Assembly (NCBI GenBank): GCA_016125405.1 | Contig: WGLW01000003.1 | Location: forward strand, 124,001-188,000 | DNA: 64,000 bases | Source of the DNA: Alphaproteobacteria bacterium | GTDB lineage: Bacteria > Pseudomonadota > Alphaproteobacteria > Caulobacterales > Hyphomonadaceae | Direction: 5' to 3' | Shown: positions 1-9,571 of the stretch, in pieces | Position numbering within the stretch: position 1 is the stretch's first letter | How the letters are laid out: the number at the start of each line of letters is the position of its first letter | Translations under genes and position numbers: made by a program | Notes under the pieces: model-generated | Database searches by the model: none | What the model was told of the DNA's origin: nothing | The model's input: only the letters and a program-made list of their open reading frames with translations

Positions 1-1
1 C

Positions 2-1240
2 CTCTTCTGCACCGAGGGCGTACGCACCACGGCCTGCTCCAACATCCTCGGCGAGTTCACGCCACCCTATGAAAGCACCGTGACCCAGAACCTCTGGAAC
101 GAGGGCGCGGTGATGCTGGGCAAGCTCAACATGGACGAGTTCGCCATGGGGAGTTCCAACGAAACCTCACGCTTCGGCCCCCCGTCCAACCCGTGGCGGC
201 GCAAGGGGTCCAACGCCGCGCTGACGGCGGGTGGTTCGTCCGGCGGCTCGGCGACCGCCGTGGCGTCCGATCTTTGTCTGGCGGCGACGGCGTCGGATAC
301 CGGCGGATCGATCCGCCAGCCCGCCGCCTTCGTGGGCGTCACCGGCATCAAGCCGACGTATGGCCGGGCCAGCCGGTACGGCATGGTCGCTTTCGCGTCG
401 TCGCTCGATCAGGCTGGTCCGTTGGCCAAGACCGTGAAAGACGCAGCGCTGATGCTGGAAGTGATGTGCTCTGCCGACGACAGGGACTCCACCAGCCTGC
501 ACCTGCCGGTTCCGCAGTGGACCAAATCGATCGGCAAGTCGGTCAAGGGCATGAAGATCGGCGTGCCGAAGGAATATCGCGTCGCCGGTATGCCCGACGA
601 GATCGAGAAGCTGTGGTCGCAAGGGATCGCCTGGCTGAAGGCGGCTGGCGCCACCATCGTGGATGTGTCGCTGCCACACACGAAATATGCCCTGCCGGCA
701 TACTACATCGTGGCTCCCGCGGAAGCTTCCTCCAACCTCGCGCGCTATGACGGCATGCGCTACGGCGCCCGCGTTTCGGGCGGTGGTTCGCTGACCGACA
801 CATACGAACAGACGCGGGCGACCGGCTTCGGCGCTGAAGTACAGCGCCGCCTGCTGATCGGCACGTATGTGCTCTCGGCCGGGTATTACGACGCCTATTA
901 CCTGCGGGCGCAGAAGGTGCGCACCCGCATCCTGCAGGACTTCGAGGCGGCGTTCGAAAAGGTCGACGCCCTGCTGACGCCGACGACGCCGTCGGCGGCG
1001 TTCGCCTATGGCGAAAAGTCCGGCGATCCGGTTGAAATGTACCTCAACGACATCTTCACCGTGACGGCCAACCTCGCGGGCTTGCCGGCGATCTCTGTGC
1101 CCGCCGCGGTGGATAGCCAGGGGCTTCCGCTCGGCCTGCAGGTTATCGGCAAGGCGTTGGATGAAGAGGCCTGTTTCAAGGTCGGCGCCGCGATCGAGGA
1201 CGCCGCCGGATTCAACGCCAGGCCGGAGCGTTGGTGGTAA
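2..1240 (+). CDS. gatA: Asp-tRNA(Asn)/Glu-tRNA(Gln) amidotransferase subunit A (5' end outside window)
   Basis: GatA is the glutaminase/amidase subunit of GatCAB, which converts mischarged Glu-tRNA(Gln) or Asp-tRNA(Asn) to the amidated form in the cytoplasm. The frame is open from base 2, and the first visible residues ([16 protein letters not shown]) are internal to the family, so the start lies upstream. About 412 residues of a usual 485-495 are present. The amidase signature [11 protein letters not shown] and the cis-Ser/nucleophile stretch [12 protein letters not shown] are intact; the catalytic Lys of the triad should lie just outside the window. The C terminus (ARPERWW) is complete. The next gene starts inside its last codons. 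Identification is secure. Confidence 0.97.
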   Translation, partial: LFCTEGVRTTACSNILGEFTPPYESTVTQNLWNEGAVMLGKLNMDEFAMGSSNETSRFGPPSNPWRRKGSNAALTAGGSSGGSATAVASDLCLAATASDTGGSIRQPAAFVGVTGIKPTYGRASRYGMVAFASSLDQAGPLAKTVKDAALMLEVMCSADDRDSTSLHLPVPQWTKSIGKSVKGMKIGVPKEYRVAGMPDEIEKLWSQGIAWLKAAGATIVDVSLPHTKYALPAYYIVAPAEASSNLARYDGMRYGARVSGGGSLTDTYEQTRATGFGAEVQRRLLIGTYVLSAGYYDAYYLRAQKVRTRILQDFEAAFEKVDALLTPTTPSAAFAYGEKSGDPVEMYLNDIFTVTANLAGLPAISVPAAVDSQGLPLGLQVIGKALDEEACFKVGAAIEDAAGFNARPERWW

Positions 1241-1938
1241 CGCCCACGCTGATTGGCGTCGACGGCGCCAGGGCCGGCTGGATCAGCGCCTGGAAGGCGC
1301 CCCGAAGGGCGATACGCCTCAAGCTCTACACCGCCTTCGCCGATCTGGTGTGCGAGGCGCCGGATGGGTCGATCATCATGGTCGACATGCCGGTCGGCCT
1401 TTCCGAGGCAACTGAGGACGGCGGGCGCTCCTGCGAGCGGGCGTGCCGGGCGTTTCTAAGGGCCAAATCCTCGTCAGTGTTCTCGACGCCGTCCCGCGCG
1501 GCCCTTGAGGCTACCACACGAGAGAAAGCGGGCGCGATCGTCCGCAGGGATTTGCCGCATCGCACCGGCGTGACGCTCCAGTTGTGGAACATCCGCCAGA
1601 AAATCCTGGAGCTGGATGCCATTATCGGCGCCAACCATCGACCGGTCAGAATTCTCGAAACCCACCCCGAAGCGATATTCGCAACCCTGAACGGCGGCGA
1701 CGCGGTTCTGGCGAAAAAGAAATCGCTGGAGGGCAGGCGACTTCGGCTGTCGCTTCTGGCCGGGCAAGGTCTCGATATCGAGCCGCTTGTCGGTGCGCGT
1801 CCCAGGGGATGTGCAGCCGACGACGTGATCGATGCTTGCGCCTGCCTTTGGGCCGCGACACGCGTTTCAAGCGGGACGGCGACGGTCTTTGGTCGGGGCG
1901 TCGACGCCAGGGGGCGGGAAACCGGGATCACCGTCTGA
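1231..1938 (+). CDS. DUF429 family protein
   Basis: This 235-residue protein matches the DUF429 family (RNase H-like fold predicted, function unknown). Visible hallmarks are an N-terminal GVDGARAGW, then DMPVGL, the conserved block [27 protein letters not shown] and a C-terminal [14 protein letters not shown]. The proposed start is TTG at 1231, overlapping gatA by 10 bases; GTG at 1234 is an equally good alternative. The overlap suggests translational coupling to gatA, although no functional link is known. Family assignment rests on motif order recognised by eye; no biochemical role can be given. Confidence 0.85.
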   Translation: MVVTPTLIGVDGARAGWISAWKAPRRAIRLKLYTAFADLVCEAPDGSIIMVDMPVGLSEATEDGGRSCERACRAFLRAKSSSVFSTPSRAALEATTREKAGAIVRRDLPHRTGVTLQLWNIRQKILELDAIIGANHRPVRILETHPEAIFATLNGGDAVLAKKKSLEGRRLRLSLLAGQGLDIEPLVGARPRGCAADDVIDACACLWAATRVSSGTATVFGRGVDARGRETGITV

Positions 1939-2085
1939 GCGATTGCCGCCACAATGCTGTCAGCACGCGTCCGCCAGCGTCCTTTCGGGCTCCATAAGCC
2001 CGTGTTTTCGGCGACCGGTTGTCTTCAGTCCTGCTGAACCCACGGTTGGATTGACGTCAACTGCAGAGACGGGCTGGTAAACTGC

Positions 2086-2880
2086 ATGGACCTTTTCGCA
2101 CCCTCCATCGTCTTGAAGCCTGCCGCCGAAAACCTCTGGGCGGGGGAGGCTGATCCGCTTTACGCCCATCTGGGCGGCCGGTTCGGCGGGTGGACCGCCG
2201 CCGTGCTGCTGAAGGCAGCCATGCAGGAAGACGGCGTTCGCGGCGATCCGCTGTCGCTCACCGTGCTGTTCACCGACGCGGTGGGCGATGGTTCGATCGA
2301 GGTTGCAACGCGCTGCCTGCGGTCCGGCTCGCGGCTGCAATTCTGGCGCACGGAGCTCGGTCAGCGCAACAAGTTGTGCGCGCACGCGCAGGTTACGCTG
2401 GGCGTGCGCCGCAAAACGCTGCGCTTCACCGACGCTGTCATGCCGGAGGCGTCGCCGCCGGAAGATCCGGGCCTTATGGAGTCGGTTCCGCCCGTGCCGT
2501 TCGGGCAGCAGTTTTCGGCCCGCTGGTCCACACCGTCGCCGCTGCTTCAGACGACCGATGGACGGGCCCGCTCTGTCTTCTGGCTGCGCGACAAGATGGG
2601 GCGAGGCATCGATCACGTGCTGCTGGCTGCGATGGCGGATTTCGCCCCGCCCCGGATCATGTGGAAGCGACAGGGCTTCACCGTTTCATCGACCGTCTCG
2701 ATGACGGTGCATTTCCATGCGACACCCGAAGAACTCGCCGAGGTCGGCGCGGACTATGTGTTGAGCGAGGTCGATTGCCGGCGCTGCGAGGGCGGGTATT
2801 TCGATCATGAGCTGAAACTGTGGAGCCGCTCCGGCGCCTTGCTCGCCACGTCCGAGCAGGTTGCGGCGTTCCGCGACTGA
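2086..2880 (+). CDS. acyl-CoA thioesterase family protein (double hotdog)
   Basis: The 264-residue product looks like a TesB/4HBT_3-type thioesterase that hydrolyses acyl-CoA to free acid and CoA. The N-terminal half carries the hotdog-helix segment HLGGRFGGWTAAVLLKA, in which a Gly-rich helix follows a His. The C-terminal half carries the second hotdog with DHVLLAAMADFAPPRI and SMTVHFHA, the usual position of the conserved Asp. Length fits the two-hotdog subfamily (about 260-290). No strong Shine-Dalgarno is visible before the ATG. The gene ends four bases from a convergent lipoprotein gene. The substrate cannot be told from sequence. Confidence 0.85.
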   Translation: MDLFAPSIVLKPAAENLWAGEADPLYAHLGGRFGGWTAAVLLKAAMQEDGVRGDPLSLTVLFTDAVGDGSIEVATRCLRSGSRLQFWRTELGQRNKLCAHAQVTLGVRRKTLRFTDAVMPEASPPEDPGLMESVPPVPFGQQFSARWSTPSPLLQTTDGRARSVFWLRDKMGRGIDHVLLAAMADFAPPRIMWKRQGFTVSSTVSMTVHFHATPEELAEVGADYVLSEVDCRRCEGGYFDHELKLWSRSGALLATSEQVAAFRD

Positions 2881-2883
2881 ACC

Positions 2884-3351
2884 CTAGTTGGTTCTCAACT
2901 CCGGCATCTTTCCGAGCTCGTCGGAAATGATCTTCATGCTGGCCGGATCGTTCATCGCCATCGCGCTCATGGCGACCGCAATCTTTTGCTGCGCCGCGAC
3001 CAGGTCTGGCATGTTGGAGATGCCGGCCGCCGTCGTGTCCTCGGAGTTCATGCCCTCGATTTGCTTGACGAGGCGGTCGAGCTCCGGGTTGATGCGGGCG
3101 ATCACCTTCGCGGTCTCGTGCGCGCTCGCCTCGTCGGTGACGCCGGAAATGGCGTCGGCGATCTGCGTGACGTCTGCGGTGTAGGCTTTCATGGCCGCCG
3201 CCGCCGTTTCGGCGGGGCTGGCTGGTGCCGTCGATTGGGCGTCCGCGCGCGCAGCAGAGGGATCGGGGGCGGGTTCCTTCTTGCCGCCGCAGGCGGCCAA
3301 GGAAAGCGTCGCCGCAAACAACAGAGCCGCCGCAGGGGTCTTCATCGTCAT
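2884..3351 (-). CDS. small lipoprotein, unknown function
   Basis: The protein is 155 residues with a lipoprotein signal: a short basic n-region, hydrophobic AAALLFAATLSLAAC and the lipobox LAAC, so Cys20 or so should be lipidated and the protein held at the envelope. After an Ala/Pro/Asp-rich linker the mature part is mostly predicted helix with no cysteines or recognisable catalytic motif. I do not recognise a named family. It converges on the thioesterase gene with only three bases between the stops. The 338-bp region on its upstream side is shared with the divergent transporter gene. Confidence 0.75.
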   Translation of the reverse strand: MTMKTPAAALLFAATLSLAACGGKKEPAPDPSAARADAQSTAPASPAETAAAAMKAYTADVTQIADAISGVTDEASAHETAKVIARINPELDRLVKQIEGMNSEDTTAAGISNMPDLVAAQQKIAVAMSAMAMNDPASMKIISDELGKMPELRTN

Positions 3352-3689
3352 CTAGCGTTCCTCGCAGGCCGCTGATTCCGCAGGCAGCATAACGCGCCGC
3401 TGCGATGTAACGGTAACATTTGGCGGAGCGGGCTGTTGCTTGCCAAGGCCGCCTCGGCCGCCGCTCCCCTTCTGCATTCACGATCACCACTGCGTGATCG
3501 TCTCACATTCCTTCCTCAAGGCAAATCTCGCGCACGATCTGGCGGGTGAACCGCGCGGGATCGACCCATTTGGGGCTCCCGCGCGGGCGAAGGCGGCGTT
3601 CGCGTTTCGCCTTGCTCTGCGGCCCGCGACGTTGCAGCTTGGGTCCAAACGAGAAAAGCGCCGAAAAGGCGCAAGGGGAGAGGAACAAC
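3352..3689. other. gene-free divergent promoter region
   Basis: These 338 bases separate the divergent lipoprotein gene and the MHS transporter gene and presumably hold both promoters. The transporter frame stays open upstream to 3546, but the encoded stretch is Arg-rich and unlike a transporter N terminus, so it is treated as non-coding. A purine-rich AGGGGAGAGG at 3674-3683 is the ribosome binding site of the transporter gene. I see no convincing -35/-10 pair, repeat or RNA gene. Confidence 0.5.
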
Positions 3690-5381
3690 ATGGAATCCGC
3701 ACCGGCAGTCGACTCCGCCTTACCGGAGAAGAAGAGCAACGAAATCCTCGTAATCGGCGCTTCCGGCGTCGGGACGATGTTCGAGTGGTACGACTTCTTT
3801 CTCTACGGGACGCTGATCACCTACATCAACAGGCACTTCTTCTCGGCGGTCGATGAAAACACCGGGTTCATTCTCGCGCTGATGGCGTTCGCTGCGGGCT
3901 TCATCGTGCGGCCCTTCGGCGGCCTTCTGTTCGGCGGCCTTGGCGACATGTTCGGCCGCAAGACCACATTCCTGGTCGCCCTCGTCATCATGGGCGCCTC
4001 GACTTTCGCGGTCGGCTTCCTGCCGGACTACAACACATTCGAAAGCTGGGGCGCGGGGCTTGGCGTGATTGCGCCAATCATCCTTGTCCTGCTTCGCGTG
4101 CTGCAGGGCCTAGCCGTTGGCGGGCAATATGGCGGGGCGATGATCTATGTCGCCGAGCACTCCAAGCAGGGTTCGCGCGGCTGGTCGACCAGCTGGATCC
4201 AGATCACCGCGACAGTCGGCCTGCTGGCTTCGCTTGTGCTGATCATTGTGGTGCGGAACAACATGACGCCGGACGCCTTTGCCGACTGGGGCTGGCGCAT
4301 CCCGTTCATGCTGTCGATCTTCCTGCTGCTGGCCTCCATCTGGATTCGCCTGCAACTGAGCGAAAGCCCGGTCTACCAGAAGATGAAGGAAGAAGCGGCG
4401 ACCTCGAAGAAGCCGTATTCGGAAACCTTCAAGTGGAACAACTTCAAATACGTTCTGATCGCCCTGTTCGGCTGCGTCGCCGGGCAGGCGGTGATCTGGT
4501 ATTCGGGCACGCTCTATGGGCTCTACTTCCTTCAGCAGACGCTGAAGATGCCCGATCTCGACGCCTACGAGATCATGGCGATCGCCCTCGCCATCGGCAC
4601 GCCGGCCTACGTGTTCTTCGGCTGGCTCAGTGACAAGGTCGGCCGCAAGCCGCTGATCCTGCTCGGTCTGCTGTTGCCGGTGCTGACCTATTTCTTCCTG
4701 TTCCACCAGATCACGGCGTTCACCAACCCGGCGCTCGCCGCAGCGCAGAAAAGCGCGCCGGTGATCGTGAAGGCCGACAAGTCTGCGTGCTCGCTGCAGT
4801 TCGACCCGATCGGCAAGAGCAAGTTCGACACGAAGTCCTGTGACATCGTGAAGGCTTATCTGGCCAAGCAGGGTGTCAGCTACAACGTGGAAGGGCTGCC
4901 AGCCGGCTCGGTCGCCCAGGTGCTGATCGGCGACAAGGCCGTCACGGCGCCTGACCCGTCGCAGGTGAAAGGCGCAGAGCGCGCCGCGGCCATCGCCGCC
5001 TTCCAGAGCGAAGTCGGCGGCGACCTCAAGGCGGCGGGCTATCCCAGCAGCGTTGATCCGGCCAAGGTCAACAAGGTGATGATCATCCTGATCATTGCGT
5101 TGACCACGGTGTTCACGGCCATGGTCTACGGGCCGATGGCTGCGATGCTGGTCGAGCTGTTCCCGGCGCGCATCCGCTACACGTCCCTGTCGTTGCCGTA
5201 TCACATCGGCAACGGCTGGTTCGGCGGACTGCTGCCGACAACGGCGTTCATGATCGTGACGGCGACCGGGAACATCTATGCCGGCATCTGGTATCCGGTG
5301 ACGATCGCGGCCGTCACCTTCGTGCTGGCCGTGTTCCTGCTGCCGGAAACGAAGGGCCGGGACATCAGCCACGCAGCATGA
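3690..5381 (+). CDS. MFS transporter, metabolite:H+ symporter (MHS) family, with extra soluble insertion
   Basis: The protein is a 563-residue inner-membrane symporter of the MHS branch of the major facilitator superfamily (relatives carry shikimate, alpha-ketoglutarate or betaine). The N terminus has the typical GTMFEWYDFFLYGTL first helix. The loop 2-3 motif GGLGDMFGRKTTF and the loop 8-9 repeat GWLSDKVGRKPL are intact. Usual length is about 430-450; here about 110 extra hydrophilic residues, including two Cys, sit between residues 348 and 460 and precede the last four helices. The ATG at 3690 follows AGGGGAGAGG. The stop overlaps the start of the next gene by four bases, so it may import a 2-keto or 2-hydroxy acid, but substrate is inference. 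Confidence 0.88.
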   Translation: MESAPAVDSALPEKKSNEILVIGASGVGTMFEWYDFFLYGTLITYINRHFFSAVDENTGFILALMAFAAGFIVRPFGGLLFGGLGDMFGRKTTFLVALVIMGASTFAVGFLPDYNTFESWGAGLGVIAPIILVLLRVLQGLAVGGQYGGAMIYVAEHSKQGSRGWSTSWIQITATVGLLASLVLIIVVRNNMTPDAFADWGWRIPFMLSIFLLLASIWIRLQLSESPVYQKMKEEAATSKKPYSETFKWNNFKYVLIALFGCVAGQAVIWYSGTLYGLYFLQQTLKMPDLDAYEIMAIALAIGTPAYVFFGWLSDKVGRKPLILLGLLLPVLTYFFLFHQITAFTNPALAAAQKSAPVIVKADKSACSLQFDPIGKSKFDTKSCDIVKAYLAKQGVSYNVEGLPAGSVAQVLIGDKAVTAPDPSQVKGAERAAAIAAFQSEVGGDLKAAGYPSSVDPAKVNKVMIILIIALTTVFTAMVYGPMAAMLVELFPARIRYTSLSLPYHIGNGWFGGLLPTTAFMIVTATGNIYAGIWYPVTIAAVTFVLAVFLLPETKGRDISHAA

Positions 5382-6337
5382 CCCTTGGCAGGCTTGTTGT
5401 CGGTTTGCCCATGACGCAGGCGGTTGCGGCGAGGGCCGCGTCGGAGTTCGACGCGGTCCAGCCCGACCGGCCCATGTCGATGGACCAGATCGCCGAAGCT
5501 GCGGCCGCCCACAACGCGGAGGCGATCCTGCTGACGGCCGGCATGCACGTCAGCGCCGGATTTCTGGATCGACTTCCCGCCGACCTGAAAGTGATCGCCA
5601 CGGCCAGCGTCGGTTATGACCACATCGACGTGGCTGCGGCGTCGAAGCGCGGCGTGGTCGTCACCAACACGCCGGACGTTGTGACCGACGCCACAGCCGA
5701 CACGACCATGTTGCTGCTGCTGGGCGCCAGCCGCCGCGCCAAGGAGCACGTCCGGAACATGGAGGGCGGCTGGAAAATCCGGAATGGCTTCGACCAGGGG
5801 CTGGGCTGGGAGGTGACGGGCAAAACGCTGGGCATCGTCGGCATGGGGCGCATTGGCCGCGCCGTGGCGCAGCGGGCGCGCGGCTTCGACATGCCGATCG
5901 TCTATCACAACCGGAGGCGTCTCGCGCCCGAGCTGGAGCAGGGCGCGCGATATTTCGACAAGCTCGACGACATGCTGCCGCACTGCCAGGTGCTTAGCCT
6001 TAACCTGCCGGGCGGGCAGGGCGTGCTGATGACGGCGGAGAAATTCGCCTTGCTGCCGCGCGGAGCCGTATTCGTGAACTCTGCGCGCGGCTCGCTGGTT
6101 GATGAAGGCGCGCTGATCTGGGCGCTGGCCTCCGGCCAGCTGGCGGCGGCGGGGCTCGACGTTTTCCAGAAAGAGCCGGCCTATGACACGAGGCTCAACG
6201 ACCTGCCGAATACCTTTCTCCTGCCGCACATCGGCAGCGCCACCGAGGAAACCCGCAACGCCATGGGGTTCCGGGCATTGGACAACATAGCGGCGGTATT
6301 GTCCGGCAGACCCGCTCCCGACGCCTTGAAGGCCTAG
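5378..6337 (+). CDS. D-2-hydroxyacid dehydrogenase (glyoxylate/hydroxypyruvate reductase type)
   Basis: This 319-residue NAD(P)H enzyme reduces 2-keto acids such as glyoxylate or hydroxypyruvate to D-2-hydroxy acids in the cytoplasm. It has the Rossmann motif GIVGMGRIGRAVA near residue 150. The family's catalytic set is present: Arg in NSARGSLVDE, Glu in FQKEPAYD and His in LPHIGSAT. Length is typical (about 310-330). Its ATG lies in ATGA overlapping the stop of the transporter gene, so the two are translationally coupled and probably act on the same compound class. A glycerate-kinase-like gene at 23.7 kb could use D-glycerate made here. Exact substrate remains open. Confidence 0.9.
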   Translation: MTLGRLVVGLPMTQAVAARAASEFDAVQPDRPMSMDQIAEAAAAHNAEAILLTAGMHVSAGFLDRLPADLKVIATASVGYDHIDVAAASKRGVVVTNTPDVVTDATADTTMLLLLGASRRAKEHVRNMEGGWKIRNGFDQGLGWEVTGKTLGIVGMGRIGRAVAQRARGFDMPIVYHNRRRLAPELEQGARYFDKLDDMLPHCQVLSLNLPGGQGVLMTAEKFALLPRGAVFVNSARGSLVDEGALIWALASGQLAAAGLDVFQKEPAYDTRLNDLPNTFLLPHIGSATEETRNAMGFRALDNIAAVLSGRPAPDALKA

Positions 6338-6343
6338 GCCGGT

Positions 6344-6853
6344 TCACGCGTGGCGGTGGCGGTTCCAGTAGTCATGGCCGGAAGATCCTGAGCCGTGGCC
6401 GGCGCGTGCTCGCTTCTTGCCGCCGCCCCAGAGCGACGCGATGGCGTTCGCCACCTTGCGCCGCCAGAGCCACTTGCGGCGAAGCTGCGGGGTGTTGGGG
6501 GCGTCGTCCTCGCTACGCGGCATCTGGATATCGTTCATCTTCGGCCGAAGGCTGCGGATGAGATCCTCTTCGATCATCACGCGCTCTTCCTCGGTCTTCA
6601 CCCGCATCGTGTAGCGTTCGGTTGCGCCGAGGATCCACCAGGCCTTGCCCCACTTCTCGTGGCCCAACAGGCGCGAGCGAAGGTTGGCGGCTTTCCCGAC
6701 ATAAAGAACGTGCAGGTAGAATCCGAAATAGCGCTTGATGAACATGTAGATCCCGCCGGAATCGTTCGGGATGCCATTCTTCGTGAGGGCGCAATGAAAG
6801 ACATAGCGGCGGCCGGATTCGCCGCGCCAGGTATGTTTGCCGAACAACAGCAT
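6344..6853 (-). CDS. GIY-YIG domain nuclease-like protein
   Basis: The 169-residue protein carries a GIY-YIG endonuclease core: GGIYMFIKR, then HVLYVGKAANLRSRLLGHE, a Glu in EEERVMIEEDLIRSL and the closing LRPKMN with its conserved Asn. It probably cuts DNA, as UvrC-N-like and YhbQ-like relatives do, but stand-alone members are mostly uncharacterised. The Lys/Arg-rich C-terminal tail (GGGKKRARAGHG) may bind nucleic acid. The ATG at 6853 is preceded by GGAGGGA; the frame is open further upstream, but that part looks non-coding. It converges on the hydroxyacid dehydrogenase with six bases between them. Confidence 0.85.
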   Translation of the reverse strand: MLLFGKHTWRGESGRRYVFHCALTKNGIPNDSGGIYMFIKRYFGFYLHVLYVGKAANLRSRLLGHEKWGKAWWILGATERYTMRVKTEEERVMIEEDLIRSLRPKMNDIQMPRSEDDAPNTPQLRRKWLWRRKVANAIASLWGGGKKRARAGHGSGSSGHDYWNRHRHA

Positions 6854-7055
6854 GAGCGTCCCTCCCACGGGCCTGCGTGGCGGCGGGAGTCTCCTTCCGC
6901 CACGGTTAATCAGACCTGAAGATTGGGGCGGCCCCGAGTCCGCGCCTGCCGCCCCGGCGCCCAAAGTCCTAATTTTTGGCCTCGGGCGATTTGCCTTGAC
7001 CACGCTGGAACGCTAGTCACCTTGCCGTCACAGTCTGGGCCTGCCGGGGTAGTAC

Positions 7056-9056
7056 ATGTTCTCGAAAATCCTGATCGCCAACAGGGGTGAAATCGCCTGC
7101 CGGGTGATCAAGACCGCCCGCCGTATGGGGGTGAAGACTGTCGTGGTCTATTCCGACGCCGACGCCGGCTCCATGGCGGTCGACATGGCGGACGAGGCTG
7201 TCCACATCGGCGGGTCGCCCGCCGCCCAGAGCTATCTCGTCCAGGACAAGATCATCGACGCGGTGCGCCAGACGGGCGCCGAAGCCGTCCATCCCGGGTT
7301 TGGCTTTCTCTCGGAAAACGCCAGCTTCGCCCAGCGGTTGGCGGACGAGAAGATCGTGTTCATCGGCCCGAACCCGCACGCCATCGAGGCGATGGGCGAC
7401 AAGATCACGTCCAAGAAGTTCGCCGCCGAGGCGGGCGTCAACACCGTGCCTGGCCACATGGGCCTGATCGCCGATGCAAAGGAAGCGGTGAAGATCGCCG
7501 ATTCGATCGGCTATCCTGTGATGATCAAGGCGTCGGCCGGTGGCGGCGGCAAGGGCCTGCGGATCGCCTGGAACGCTGCGGAGGCGAAGGAAGGTTTCGA
7601 GGGCGCCCGGGCCGAGGCGATCTCCTCGTTCGGCGACGACCGCATCTTCATCGAGAAGTTTGTCGACCAGCCGCGCCACATCGAAATCCAGGTGCTCGGC
7701 GACAAGCACGGCAACATCGTCTACCTCAACGAGCGCGAATGCTCGATCCAGCGCCGCAACCAGAAAGTTTTCGAAGAAGCGCCGTCGCCCTTCCTTGACG
7801 AGAAAACCCGCAAGGCGATGGGCGAACAGGCCGTCGCGCTCTCGAAGGCGGTGCAGTACGACAGCGCCGGCACGGTGGAGTTCATCGTCGACGGCGCCCG
7901 GAATTTCTACTTCCTGGAAATGAACACGCGGCTCCAGGTTGAGCATCCGGTGACCGAACTGATCACCGGGCTGGACCTTGTCGAGCAGATGCTCCGCGTT
8001 GCAGCGGGCGAGAAACTGGCGATCAAGCAGAAAGATGTCGGCATCAAGGGCTGGGCGCTGGAAAGCCGCATCTATGCCGAGGATCCCTATCGGGGCTTCC
8101 TGCCGTCAATTGGCCGTCTGCGCCGCATGCGTTTTCCCGCTGAGGGGCCGCTGGGCAAGGGCGAGGTGCGGATCGATACCGGCGTCCGCGAGGGCGACGA
8201 AATCTCGATGTTCTACGATCCGATGATCGCCAAACTGATCACGCACGGCAAGGATCGCGCAACCGCCATCGACACGCATGTGAAGGCGCTGGAGCGGCTG
8301 GAGATCAACGGCATCCAGGACAATTCGCCGTTCCTCGCCGCCGTGCTGGACCAGGAACGCTTCCAGTCCGGCAAGATCACCACGGCCTACATCAAGGAAG
8401 AATTTCCGGATGGCTTCAGCGGCGCCACGGCCTCGCCCGAGGTTGAGAAGTTGATCGTCACCGCGGCGGCCTACGCCCACAGCGTCGTGATCAGCCGCGC
8501 CGAACAGACCAGCGGGCGAGCCGAGCCGGCCCGGCCGGTACGCAACGACTGGGTCGTTCTGGTCGGGCGCAAACATGTGCCGATCACGATGAAGTATGCG
8601 TCCGGCGAGGCCCAGATCACCTTCAGCGATACTGGCAAGACGTCGAAGCTGACAACCGACTGGAAGCCCGGCCACGGCCTGATGCACGGCAAGATCGACG
8701 GCGAGCCTTTCGCCATCTCTCTGACCATGTCGGATGAAGGCTACATGTTGAAGCGCCTGGGCGTAGACGAGCGGGTGCTGGTCTGCACGCCGTTCCAGGC
8801 CGAGTTGCACGCCCGCCTGCCGGAAAAGCAGAAGCCGGATACATCCAAGCTGATCATGAGCCCGATGCCAGGCCTGATGGTGTCGGTCTCGGTGTCCGTG
8901 GGCCAGGAAGTGAAGGCCGGCGAGGCGGTCTGCGTGGTCGAGGCCATGAAGATGCAGAACATCATCCGCGCGGAAGCAGACGGCGTGGTCAAAGCTGTCA
9001 ACGTGGCGGCTGGCGCAAGCGTGGCTGCGGACGAGATCCTGGTGGAATTCGCCTGA
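7056..9056 (+). CDS. pccA: propionyl-CoA carboxylase alpha subunit (biotin carboxylase + biotin carrier)
   Basis: PccA carboxylates biotin with bicarbonate and ATP; with PccB this turns propionyl-CoA into D-methylmalonyl-CoA, used in odd-chain and branched-chain acid breakdown. The 666 residues run as biotin carboxylase (start MFSKILIANRGEIACR, ATP-grasp Gly loop KASAGGGGKGLR, active-site MNTRLQVEHPVTE), a BT-type interaction domain, then the biotinyl domain with EAMKMQ, the biotin being carried on Lys632. The domain end SPMPGLMVSV fits PccA better than acetyl-CoA carboxylase AccC. PccB is not in the window. A second biotin-dependent alpha subunit lies at 26.2 kb and is assigned to methylcrotonyl-CoA by context. 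Confidence 0.93.
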   Translation: MFSKILIANRGEIACRVIKTARRMGVKTVVVYSDADAGSMAVDMADEAVHIGGSPAAQSYLVQDKIIDAVRQTGAEAVHPGFGFLSENASFAQRLADEKIVFIGPNPHAIEAMGDKITSKKFAAEAGVNTVPGHMGLIADAKEAVKIADSIGYPVMIKASAGGGGKGLRIAWNAAEAKEGFEGARAEAISSFGDDRIFIEKFVDQPRHIEIQVLGDKHGNIVYLNERECSIQRRNQKVFEEAPSPFLDEKTRKAMGEQAVALSKAVQYDSAGTVEFIVDGARNFYFLEMNTRLQVEHPVTELITGLDLVEQMLRVAAGEKLAIKQKDVGIKGWALESRIYAEDPYRGFLPSIGRLRRMRFPAEGPLGKGEVRIDTGVREGDEISMFYDPMIAKLITHGKDRATAIDTHVKALERLEINGIQDNSPFLAAVLDQERFQSGKITTAYIKEEFPDGFSGATASPEVEKLIVTAAAYAHSVVISRAEQTSGRAEPARPVRNDWVVLVGRKHVPITMKYASGEAQITFSDTGKTSKLTTDWKPGHGLMHGKIDGEPFAISLTMSDEGYMLKRLGVDERVLVCTPFQAELHARLPEKQKPDTSKLIMSPMPGLMVSVSVSVGQEVKAGEAVCVVEAMKMQNIIRAEADGVVKAVNVAAGASVAADEILVEFA

Positions 9057-9079
9057 GCGCTGTCAGGCCGACGCCCCGG

Positions 9080-9571
9080 TCATGACCTAGACTTCGGCCA
9101 TCTGGCGTAGCAGCTGCGATTTCGGTCTGCCGGCGTCAGGTTGCGATAGGTCAAGTGCACGATGCGTGTCGGCGACAAGTCCGCCTCCACCGCCGGTCCT
9201 GGCTTGAATGTGTATTGGTTGCTGTTGGGCTCCCGCTCGCTATGGCTCAGCGTGGCGCCGGCCGGCAAGCTGACTTCAAGCTGATCGTTGGACAACCATC
9301 GCAGCGCGGGGCCGCGTTCTGGATGCTCGGCATATCGGATCGTGCCGACGCCATAAGCCGATCCATCCGGCTGCTTGCAGTACACGATGAGCATGGTGGA
9401 GGCGCCGCCGTGGCTTGTGCGGAATTGCTTGTAGTATGCCCAGCAAAGAGCATCGGGCGATGCGATTGACGGACGATTTTCGCAGTAATCACGACCATAG
9501 TAGGCTTTGTTTGGCGTGGCGCAGGCCGCGAGCGCGACCAGGGCGACGCCAGGCAGGAAGCGGCAAATCAT
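9080..9571 (-). CDS. lipoprotein, unknown function
   Basis: A 163-residue protein with a short signal ending in the lipobox LAAC (Cys17), so it is probably an envelope lipoprotein. The mature part has further cysteines ([26 protein letters not shown]), which could form disulphides in the periplasm; the rest looks beta-rich. I recognise no family. Its start codon overlaps the stop of lipB by four bases (ATGA), so it is the second gene of a lipB transcript. No functional link to lipoylation is apparent. Confidence 0.72.
   Translation of the reverse strand: MICRFLPGVALVALAACATPNKAYYGRDYCENRPSIASPDALCWAYYKQFRTSHGGASTMLIVYCKQPDGSAYGVGTIRYAEHPERGPALRWLSNDQLEVSLPAGATLSHSEREPNSNQYTFKPGPAVEADLSPTRIVHLTYRNLTPADRNRSCYARWPKSRS

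Noticed and set aside
3546-3689. Longer N terminus for the MHS transporter
   Set aside because: The extension is Arg-rich and not membrane-like; ATG 3690 has a strong ribosome binding site.
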